In this document: in pieces, positions 1-5,578 of the stretch
Layout of the letters: each line of letters starts with the position of its first letter
How positions within the stretch are numbered: the first letter of the stretch is position 1
Position numbers and translations under genes: made by a program
The notes under the pieces: generated by a model
Told to the model about the DNA's origin: nothing
Seen by the model: only the letters and a program-made list of their open reading frames with translations
Database searches by the model: none
Source of the DNA: Bacillota bacterium
GTDB lineage: Bacteria; Bacillota_C; Negativicutes; JAEYSJ01
Reading direction: 5' to 3'
Assembly: GCA_023434855.1 (NCBI GenBank)
Contig: JAEYSJ010000053.1
Span: forward strand, 1 to 28,746
Length of the DNA stretch: 28,746 nucleotides

Positions 1-1530
1 GTCTATGCCACTCCACCAAACGGCTATTTTTATTTTGGTATACTGACGGATTTGGTCAAACATGCGATTAATCCAGGCCACTTTGTCACCACCTACCGAA
101 TTCGCGGCAAACTCGGTAATCATAAAAGGCTTAGCAAACAGCGCATCATATTCAGCGTACAATTTCGGGTATATTTCATCAAATTCCCGCCACTTTTCTC
201 CGGGAAAGTATGTGCCGTTATTATAGCCTGTCAGGCCGATAATATCGACATATTCATCCCCCGGATAGTACATCAGGTAATGATTCCACTTGAAATCCGG
301 ACGGGAAACATCATGAGGGTTCCAGACCCACAGCACGTTGTCTACACCGTTGTTGGCGAATAAAGTGTGAAGATAGCGCCACAAGGCTACATACAGCTCA
401 GTATCCTTGCCGGCATAATAGGCGGAATACCAGCACCAGTCGCCGTTCATTTCATTGTTCAGGCGAAAGATTATAGGATGCCCAAAAGCCTTAATACTCT
501 GAGCGTATGCGGAAAAGTAATCATCATATTGTCCGTCCAGAATGGCGTAAATAATACTGGCGTTGTCCTGACCTGCTGACCCGGACTGCAACGCGTTTGC
601 TGTATCAGTGTGCACGGTTTGCAGTGTCAATTCAACATAGGTTTTTTGGTCATAAGCCTGCAGCAACCCTCTTATTGGCAGAGGCTCATCAAGTGATTGG
701 TAACGAATGATGACCGGAAATTTATAGTTGAGGCTATTTTCCAGCTTTACCAGGTTATCCATAAATTCCGGTGCACTGGGTTCGAAGATGCCCCAGCGCA
801 GCGGGCTGTCACTGCCAAAATATTTCTGGTAAAAAGCCTGGGTTTCAGAGTTGATGTCGGTTTGGGATGAAGTAAATTTTTTGTAATTGCGGGCGGTGCC
901 CTGACGGTCAAAAAAACTGAAACTGTTTATTATGTCCATTGCATTGGCAATAGGCTGGCTGGATTTAATGAAAATGGTGTATACTTCCCGACTGTTTTTT
1001 ACTACTTCCGCGCAGGTGTAGTAATTTTCATCATTAGGTACCCTGGCCAGCTTGTGACGGGTCCATTTGAGCAAGTGAACCTTGGCGCCGTTCAGGTAGA
1101 AAGTTCGGTCAGCTTGTATGGTATAGTTTTTGCTGTCGGCGGTAAAGCGGTTGCCGTATTCAATATACTCTTCGGCATTAGAGACTGTGCCTGTGAAGTT
1201 GTCGTAATACACTTCAATCCTGGTAGTGTCGTCGCTAATTACGGTACGTACTGCCGATAAAAAGGGATCGACGGACATGTTGGAGGGATAGCGGAGGCTG
1301 TACCCATTCGCATAATCGGTATATTTATTATGCCCGGCGTCGTACTGCTCAATTTTTTTTAGGTCATCGCCGGGTTGTCTGCCGCTATCATCATTAACGG
1401 TAATACCGTTTAAAATATAAGTGGTACCGGGTTGTTCGGCCAGAGCGGTGCCGGTAAAAAATGAGCCAGGTAGTAGACAGAAGAAAACAAGTGCAATAAT
1501 CCTTTTTTTCAGAGAATATGCTAAGTTCAT
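1..1530 (-). CDS. Secreted GH26 beta-mannanase-like glycosidase with N-terminal PsbP-like domain (3' end outside window)
   Basis: My translation of the minus strand from the ATG at 1530 stays open for 510 codons to the window edge, so the C-terminus is missing. Residues 1-31 form a signal peptide (KKR, hydrophobic stretch, cleavage after TALA), so the enzyme is exported. Residues about 70-210 resemble a PsbP/DcrB-like beta domain (YSLRYP near the start, INSFSFF near the end). Residues about 240-510 match glycoside hydrolase family 26, whose known members cleave beta-1,4-mannans: GIFEPSAPEF at 248-257, the acid/base motif RLNNEMNG with E360, WVWNP at 401-405, and the nucleophile motif MITEFA with E473. 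Both catalytic glutamates are present. The start is supported by GAGGTGA about 9 nt upstream. Family assignment is confident; the substrate (mannan or a related beta-glucan) is inferred. Confidence 0.85.
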   Translation of the reverse strand, partial: MNLAYSLKKRIIALVFFCLLPGSFFTGTALAEQPGTTYILNGITVNDDSGRQPGDDLKKIEQYDAGHNKYTDYANGYSLRYPSNMSVDPFLSAVRTVISDDTTRIEVYYDNFTGTVSNAEEYIEYGNRFTADSKNYTIQADRTFYLNGAKVHLLKWTRHKLARVPNDENYYTCAEVVKNSREVYTIFIKSSQPIANAMDIINSFSFFDRQGTARNYKKFTSSQTDINSETQAFYQKYFGSDSPLRWGIFEPSAPEFMDNLVKLENSLNYKFPVIIRYQSLDEPLPIRGLLQAYDQKTYVELTLQTVHTDTANALQSGSAGQDNASIIYAILDGQYDDYFSAYAQSIKAFGHPIIFRLNNEMNGDWCWYSAYYAGKDTELYVALWRYLHTLFANNGVDNVLWVWNPHDVSRPDFKWNHYLMYYPGDEYVDIIGLTGYNNGTYFPGEKWREFDEIYPKLYAEYDALFAKPFMITEFAANSVGGDKVAWINRMFDQIRQYTKIKIAVWWSGID

Positions 1531-1584
1531 GTAATTGACTCACCTCAATGTAAAGTAGTTATTGTTTACTTCCACAAAAATGGA

Positions 1585-1620
1585 GCTTATCCTGCTTTGG
1601 CAGGGAAAAGCAGGATAAGC
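1585..1620 (-). promoter_or_regulatory. Stem-loop in the leader of the GH26 gene
   Basis: A perfect 14-bp stem (1585-1598 with 1607-1620) encloses an 8-nt loop. On the minus strand it is followed by CTCCATTTTTG, so it resembles an intrinsic terminator. It lies about 55 nt before the GH26 start codon. It could be an attenuator for that gene, or a second terminator for transcription coming from the acyltransferase gene. Confidence 0.5.
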
Positions 1621-1632
1621 GCAGTTTAGTTG

Positions 1633-1713
1633 GTCTGGCAAAAAGGGTGGACGGGATTTCGCTGCCATCTTCGCAAGTGCTAGAGTCCCGTCCACCCTTT
1701 TTGCCGATTGCTG
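1633..1713. repeat. Dispersed 81-nt stem-loop repeat, copy 1
   Basis: A perfect 20-bp stem (1637-1656 with 1686-1705) encloses a 29-nt loop. The same element recurs at 9385-9466 with an almost identical loop and flanks. The only differences are one paired substitution in the stem (A1641-T1701 here, G-C in copy 2) and one extra base in the loop of copy 2. This copy sits between the acyltransferase 3' end and the GH26 promoter region. There is no long T tract after it on either strand. Confidence 0.85.
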
Positions 1714-1741
1714 ATAAAAACTTTAACGCATTCTACTATAA

Positions 1742-1799
1742 GAAAAACTAAGTTCAGCCCGGCAAGAATAAAGCTGATTGCCGGGTCGAACTTAGTTTC
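1742..1799 (-). terminator. Rho-independent terminator of the acyltransferase gene
   Basis: 1745-1765 pairs with 1778-1798 (21 positions, one 2-nt mismatch), around a 12-nt loop. On the minus strand the stem is followed by TTTTTCTTAT. It starts directly after the stop codon of the minus-strand acyltransferase at 1801. Confidence 0.8.
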
Positions 1800-1800
1800 T

Positions 1801-2496
1801 CTATATTGAGTGTATTACATACAATACTGCCAGCAGAACAGGCTGGTGAATTAAATAAATTAGTAAGGAATGGCGTCCCAGGTATTGCAGGCTGGAAATG
1901 GGCTGAACAAGGGGCAGGCGGGGAAAAAGCGGCTGTTTTTCCGGATACAGCAATTTTCCCGTCGCTGCGCCGATCAGTATTACTCCATACCATGGAAGCA
2001 GCGGATAATAGTCCAATGACACAAAGTTTGGCGTTACCAGCCCCAATGGAAGAAGACACGGGTTGGCAATCCTCACTTGTCCTAAAAGGTTGCCGGCGGT
2101 AATGCATAAAAAACCCCCAATTCCAAGGTATCCTGGTGGAAGCTTGTTAATAAGCGGGTAGGACAATATGCCACAAGCCAGCAAATGCAGAATGCCAAAC
2201 CGGATATAGGTTGTTTGGTTATAAATATAAGTGACTGCAGTAATTGCCATGCCGGCAGCCAATACAATTAGTCCGCGCCGCAGCGAATTTCTTCCCATGG
2301 TCCCGCTGATTCCGGAAATAAGCATAAACAGTATTGCGGATAACTTGCCTTCATAGTACCAAAAGCCATTAAGGTAGGAAAGGCCATAGCTAAAAAAATC
2401 AGTCAGATCAACAATGGTATGAAATACCACCATTAAGAGGATGGCAACTCCTCTTAAGAGATCAATCTCAAGGATGCGTTCATTAAACCGGTACAT
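1801..2496 (-). CDS. DUF1624 / heparan-alpha-glucosaminide N-acetyltransferase-like membrane protein
   Basis: 231 residues, strongly hydrophobic, with about seven membrane segments. The N-terminus RILEIDLLRGVAILLMVVFH matches the signature of the DUF1624 / HGSNAT catalytic-domain family. The C-terminus LGRHSLLIYLIHQPVL is the usual last helix of such membrane acyltransferases. Eukaryotic members move an acetyl group from acetyl-CoA across a membrane onto a sugar amine; the substrate of short bacterial members is unknown. No good ribosome binding site precedes the ATG at 2494-2496. An in-frame GTG at about 2584 has AAGGGG eight bases upstream, but the extra ~30 residues look non-coding, so I keep the ATG with reduced certainty. 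A strong terminator follows. Confidence 0.8.
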   Translation of the reverse strand: MYRFNERILEIDLLRGVAILLMVVFHTIVDLTDFFSYGLSYLNGFWYYEGKLSAILFMLISGISGTMGRNSLRRGLIVLAAGMAITAVTYIYNQTTYIRFGILHLLACGILSYPLINKLPPGYLGIGGFLCITAGNLLGQVRIANPCLLPLGLVTPNFVSLDYYPLLPWYGVILIGAATGKLLYPEKQPLFPRLPLVQPISSLQYLGRHSLLIYLIHQPVLLAVLYVIHSI

Positions 2497-2888
2497 ATGA
2501 ACAATATGCAGCCGTAGTGACGTCCGTCGATGATACGGCCAGCCTGCAGAAAGTATTAAAGATATACGGAGTGCTAACTTTTCTCAACACAATAATAACC
2601 CCTTTTTGTGTTAGTATTAAGCATAAAATTTAGTTATTATTATATCATATTAAAAAAGAAAAAATCTTACATATTTGGTTTTATTAAGAAAACAGCATGG
2701 GGAGAATGACCAGGTAAGCAGAAGTAAAAGGCGGACAAAAAATTAATGAAAGTCCTAATCCTGAATAAAGAATATTGTATACATGTTGATAATAAAGCAG
2801 TATAATTATAAATAATTAACACTAATGCCGGAAAAGGCTTTGTTTTGTCGTGGCATATATTATGGCAGAATAAGGGGGTCATGCGTTT
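2497..2888. other. Divergent intergenic region between the acyltransferase and the dehydrogenase
   Basis: 392 bases, AT-rich in its middle (2590-2660 and 2740-2820). It must carry promoters for both divergent genes. Only the plus-strand candidate at 2786-2814 is reasonable. I see no stem-loop, RNA gene or convincing short coding region here. Confidence 0.6.
2786..2814 (+). promoter_or_regulatory. Candidate vegetative promoter for the dehydrogenase gene
   Basis: TTGATA (2786-2791), a 17-base spacer, then TAAATA (2809-2814). The region is very AT-rich, so a chance match is possible. A start near 2821 would give a leader of roughly 68 nt before the ATG at 2889. Confidence 0.4.
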
Positions 2889-3803
2889 ATGAAGATTTCG
2901 ATAATCGGCAGCGGCAAAGTCGGTGCGACGCTGGCATATGCTGCGGTGATGAAAGGATTGGTTCGGCAGATTGTGTTGGTGGATGCCCAGGCCGAACGGG
3001 CACAGGGGGAAGCACTGGATATTTTGCAGTGCCAGGCTTTTACCCATCAGACTAAAATTTCTTATGGCAGCATTACCGATACGGCGAATTCGGATATTGT
3101 GGTCATTACAGCCGGGATACCCAGACGGTCGGGAGAAACCCGCGATATGCTCATGAGTAAAAACGCCAAATTAATTGCCGACATTGTCAGACAGGTGGCT
3201 GATTGCAGTCCACAGTGCATTTTATTTATGGTTACAAACCCGCTTGACGTGATGACTCAGTTGGCATATCAAATATCCGGTTTTCCGGTGGCGAGAGTTA
3301 TCGGCATGGGAACGGTTCTGGATACAGCCCGCTATCGCGCCCAAATTGCTGCGGCTTTCGCTGTTGATGCCAGAGATGTCGACGCCTATGTTATCGGCGA
3401 GCATGGCGACAGCATGACGCCGGTTCTGTCCAACATTCGTGTAAAAGGTCTGCCGCTGAGTGATATGCCGGATTTTAGCAGCAAACGATTGGAGAAAATT
3501 GCCCAGGAAGTAATCTGTGCCGGCAAGCACGTTATCGAGCTAAAAGGGGCTACCGTTTATGCACCGGCAACGTCCGCCTGCCGGGTGCTTGAAGCCATCG
3601 TACATGACAGTCAGGCTATTTTGCCTGTATGCACCTTCAACGAGCGCTATAATGTCTGTGTAAGCATGCCGACTATTGTCGATCGTAAGGGTGCAGGTAA
3701 AGTATTTGACCTGCAGCTTAATCCAACAGAACAGGAGCAATTTGCTAAATCTATTAATAGTATCAGGACTTCCATACGGGAATTAAACATGCTAGTAAAA
3801 TAA
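2889..3803 (+). CDS. NAD-dependent lactate/malate dehydrogenase family protein
   Basis: 304 residues, full family length. It reduces a 2-oxoacid with NADH or runs in reverse. Rossmann motif GSGKVG at 7-12 with acidic D32 for NAD preference; VTNPLD at 115-120; LDTARYR with D145 and R148; IGEHGD with catalytic H172. Overall it is most like L-lactate dehydrogenase (GEHGD, GMGTVLDTAR). The substrate loop reads IPRRSGETR: R79 stands where lactate dehydrogenases carry Gln102 (usual pattern QKPGETR) and where malate dehydrogenases carry Arg. The following GETR is the lactate version rather than the usual malate GM(S/D)R. Substrate is therefore uncertain between lactate/pyruvate, malate/oxaloacetate and another 2-oxoacid. 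AAGGGGGT lies about 9 nt before the chosen ATG. Confidence 0.9.
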   Translation: MKISIIGSGKVGATLAYAAVMKGLVRQIVLVDAQAERAQGEALDILQCQAFTHQTKISYGSITDTANSDIVVITAGIPRRSGETRDMLMSKNAKLIADIVRQVADCSPQCILFMVTNPLDVMTQLAYQISGFPVARVIGMGTVLDTARYRAQIAAAFAVDARDVDAYVIGEHGDSMTPVLSNIRVKGLPLSDMPDFSSKRLEKIAQEVICAGKHVIELKGATVYAPATSACRVLEAIVHDSQAILPVCTFNERYNVCVSMPTIVDRKGAGKVFDLQLNPTEQEQFAKSINSIRTSIRELNMLVK

Positions 3804-3817
3804 AAAAAAGTGGGAAA

Positions 3818-3853
3818 ACTAAGTACATCGACACTTAGGAGGTGATACTTAGT
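3818..3853 (+). promoter_or_regulatory. Inverted repeat placing a Shine-Dalgarno in its loop
   Basis: ACTAAGTA (3818-3825) is the exact reverse complement of TACTTAGT (3846-3853). The 20-nt loop carries the AGGAGGTGA ribosome binding site, and the downstream arm reaches the first two bases of the GTG start at 3852. Such a hairpin could influence translation of the small gene; this is inference. Confidence 0.35.
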
Positions 3854-3962
3854 GCGAAATTCAGGCGAAGGCACTGACCAGGGCGAACAACATGGTGGCA
3901 TGTCCGGAATTGTTAAAGGTAAAGAATCCAAACAATCCAACAAAAACAAAAAGGTTAAGTAG
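3852..3962 (+). CDS. Small basic hydrophilic protein, 36 aa, unknown function
   Basis: GTG-started frame of 36 codons plus TAG, 48 bases after the dehydrogenase stop. It has a near-perfect AGGAGGTGAT five bases before the start and an intrinsic terminator directly after the stop. Those flanks make it a credible gene despite its size. The product (start MRNSGEGTDQGEQHGG, end KQSNKNKKVK) has no hydrophobic segment and no Cys. It has a Gly/Glu/Gln-rich first half and a Lys/Asn/Ser-rich second half, and is probably disordered. It loosely recalls small spore or nucleic-acid-binding peptides, but I do not recognise a family. It may be co-transcribed with the dehydrogenase, since no terminator separates them. 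Confidence 0.6.
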   Translation: MRNSGEGTDQGEQHGGMSGIVKGKESKQSNKNKKVK

Positions 3963-3991
3963 AAAGAGGGGGCGTCCCCTCTTTATTATTT
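3963..3991 (+). terminator. Rho-independent terminator after the 36-aa gene
   Basis: AAAGAGGGG (3963-3971) pairs perfectly with CCCCTCTTT (3976-3984) around a 4-nt loop, followed by ATTATTTG. It closes the dehydrogenase / small-gene unit. Confidence 0.85.
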
Positions 3992-4039
3992 GTACATGAG
4001 AAAAATTAGTGTTAAAATAAACTTAAATTCTTCACCGTT

Positions 4040-4061
4040 CGAAAACGGAACGTTTTTCTTA
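4040..4061 (+). promoter_or_regulatory. 22-nt motif shared with 28034-28055, directly before the GNAT gene
   Basis: The motif CGAAAACGGAACGTT followed by TTTCTTA matches 28034-28055 with one mismatch in 22. It contains AAAACG-GAA-CGTTTT, a 6-bp inverted repeat with a 3-nt spacer, and runs into the AGGAG ribosome binding site at 4061-4065. A looser relative lies at about 18712-18730. It could be an operator or a short hairpin; its role is unknown. Confidence 0.35.
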
Positions 4062-4072
4062 GGAGAGAAAAA

Positions 4073-4588
4073 ATGGTTGAAGTAAAACTGTTGGAGCCTG
4101 TTCATGCCGAGGAATTAACCAGGGTATATATTAAGAACCGTGAGGCACTTAGACCTTTTGAGCCAATCCGGGAGGAGCAGTTTTATACTGTACAAGGTCA
4201 ACGGGCTATTATTACCAGTACACTGCATGATGATGAGAATTATTTGTTTGGCATTTTTAAACAAGACGATGGTGCTTTAATTGGCCGGATTTCGCTTACA
4301 GGTATTATAAGGGGTACATTTTTAAGTGGCTATTTAGGTTATTGGATTGATGCCGGACAGCGTAACAAAGGATACATGACTATGGCCATAATGCAGGTAG
4401 TGGCATTCTCGTTTATCGGCTTAAAACTGCACAGGCTTGAGGCCAATGTTATGCCATTTAACAAACCTTCATTGAAGGTTCTGGAAAAATGCGGCTTTGA
4501 GAAAATTGGCCGTGCCAGCAAATATTTATGCATTAATGGCATGTGGCAGGATCATGATTTACATCAGCTCATTAATGAATACATGTAG
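4073..4588 (+). CDS. GNAT acetyltransferase, RimJ/RimL type
   Basis: 171 residues, the usual length for ribosomal-protein N-acetyltransferase-like GNAT enzymes, which move acetyl from acetyl-CoA to an N-terminal amine or small molecule. The fold order is visible: substrate region 1-60, strand LFGIFKQDDGALIGRISL at about 60-77, GYLGYWIDAGQRNKGYMTMA at about 90-109 holding the acetyl-CoA loop (RNKGYM), then LHRLEANVMPFNKPSLKVLEKCGFEKIG, the classic GNAT C-terminal signature. TTAGGAGAG sits about 8 nt before the ATG. It stands alone, with terminators on both sides. The true substrate cannot be read from sequence. Confidence 0.88.
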   Translation: MVEVKLLEPVHAEELTRVYIKNREALRPFEPIREEQFYTVQGQRAIITSTLHDDENYLFGIFKQDDGALIGRISLTGIIRGTFLSGYLGYWIDAGQRNKGYMTMAIMQVVAFSFIGLKLHRLEANVMPFNKPSLKVLEKCGFEKIGRASKYLCINGMWQDHDLHQLINEYM

Positions 4589-4662
4589 TAATATACTTAC
4601 TAGTTGTGTTATTATGGAAGGATAAAATACTAATATCGCGAAAGTAAATATTAGTAAAAATA

Positions 4663-4698
4663 AAAAGGAAGCACATGCCGCTGGCCATGCTTCCTTTT
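4663..4698 (-). terminator. Intrinsic terminator, T tract on the minus side
   Basis: AAAAGGAAGCACATG pairs with CATGCTTCCTTTT (one bulge, about 13 bp). Read on the minus strand it is followed by TATTTTTAC, a U-rich tail; on the plus strand it is followed by GTGTTCAG. It can end the GNAT transcript, but it is better suited to stop minus-strand transcription coming out of the repeat array at 4731-5107. A weaker perfect 9-bp hairpin (4628-4636 with 4648-4656) lies just beyond it. Confidence 0.7.
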
Positions 4699-4730
4699 GT
4701 GTTCAGAGTAATAGGTAGGTAAAGAGCCCG

Positions 4731-5107
4731 CAATGATCTACGCTACAGCCAATGCCCGTCATTACATACCTATACGCAATCTTTCGACTACCCACAAGCA
4801 TTACACAACCAACATTGACCTTTGCTCGACTGCCCAAGATACCTATGAAACCTACTGCAATCTCCCGACTGCAATAGACCCCTGTAAGATTCCCGGGAAA
4901 ACCTTCGGAACCCCTGGCAGTCTTAGCTCGACCACAATACATCCCTTTTGACCACACGACAACAGTTGGGCTGCCGTACAGCCTTACAAGACATACCGCA
5001 ATCTGCCCGCCGACTAATGCCGAACCCGCAGATCCGACACCAATCTTTGGCCGACTAATATCGAGCCCTTGCTGCAGGACCCGGTACCAATCTTGGCTCA
5101 ACCATTA
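4731..5107. repeat. Degenerate array of ~45-nt repeats
   Basis: A core like GCAATCT(T)..(C)CGACTA recurs at about 4731, 4777, 4814, 4857, 4916, 4950, 4999, 5041 and 5088, with spacings of roughly 35-60 and a mean near 45. Examples are CAATCTTTCGACTA, CAATCTCCCGACT, CAATCTGCCCGCCGACTAA, CAATCTTTGGCCGACTAA and CAATCTTGGCTCAACCA. The plus strand is poor in G and rich in C and A, unlike its AT-rich surroundings. On the minus strand a TTG-started frame (5101-4703) crosses it without a stop and shows repeated SR-K-I-VG-like segments, but copies differ by non-multiples of three, so coding is doubtful. The minus-strand terminator at 4663-4698 follows. Beyond the array, 5108-5271 shows nothing I recognise. 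Confidence 0.6.
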
Positions 5108-5271
5108 CGAACCCTTTACACTACATATTATGGTTGCAAAAAGACCATGCCATACCTGGTAAAACAAGGAAATATACAGTACTTTAGAAAATGACGCTAT
5201 TTAGCAGGAAACGATACAATATTGTAGAAATTCATCAAAATTACTTCTATTGAATTAAATTTGCAGATTTC

Positions 5272-5408
5272 TATGGGCCCATGTCTATTCTTTACGGAAA
5301 GTAAGCCTTTAAAGCAATGATTTTCGGCGACCAGACCGTGGCGGGATACCAGTTAATGAAGCGGTGTCAGAACTGATGAACTGCAGCGGGACGCAGTTTG
5401 ATCCATAA
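5272..5408 (+). pseudogene. Decayed C-terminal fragment of an HD-GYP domain protein
   Basis: Translated pieces in shifting frames match the end of an HD-GYP phosphodiesterase domain. They are SILYGK-stop-AFKAM (family pattern RIL.VADAFDAM), then SATRPWRDT (SDRPYRDA), then PVNEAVSELMNCSGTQFDP ending at TAA 5406-5408 (family pattern .EA..EL....GTQFDP). At least one in-frame stop (TAA at about 5311) and two frameshifts (in the TTTT near 5320 and near 5348) separate them. No catalytic HD or GYP part was found upstream. The intact HD-GYP protein at 15096-16505 has the matching ending. This is a relic and supplies no function. Confidence 0.65.
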
Positions 5409-5492
5409 GTTCCGAGGGGTTTTTACGGTTATATCTTGATGAATTTATATATAATAACAGCAGTGTGCATAAAGATTTATCCGAAAATGTAG

Positions 5493-5557
5493 TTGGTTCA
5501 ACAATTAATACTTAGTGTTATGTTGAGGCATGGAAATAATGTTAAATGTTGAACCAA
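5493..5557 (+). promoter_or_regulatory. purL: Inverted repeat in the purL leader
   Basis: TTGGTTCAACA (5493-5503) is the exact reverse complement of TGTTGAACCAA (5547-5557), 43 nt apart, ending 21 nt before the purL start. Between the arms lies another TGTTGA half (5521-5526). It does not resemble the Bacillus PurBox. It could be a two-site operator or a long-range leader hairpin. A TATAAT-like box lies near 5449-5456, without a good -35. Confidence 0.4.
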
Positions 5558-5578
5558 ATAATATATGGGGGTGCCCGA

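Noticed and set aside
52..1260. Plus-strand frames of 60-100 codons
   Set aside because: They are antisense to the GH26 gene, whose minus-strand frame is open and carries catalytic motifs.
2497..2586. GTG start near 2584 for the acyltransferase
   Set aside because: It has a good AAGGGG, but the added residues show no family similarity; left as an alternative only.
4703..5101. Open minus-strand frame of 132 codons (TTG start) across the repeat array
   Set aside because: Weak start signal, repeats differ by non-multiples of three and no family recognised; reported as a repeat region rather than a CDS.
4731..5107. CRISPR-like array
   Set aside because: Repeats are strongly diverged, spacing is irregular (about 35-60), there are no distinct spacers and no cas genes nearby.
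5546..5578. Upstream ATG for purL
   Set aside because: No ribosome binding site, and the extra 11 residues precede the normal family N-terminus.
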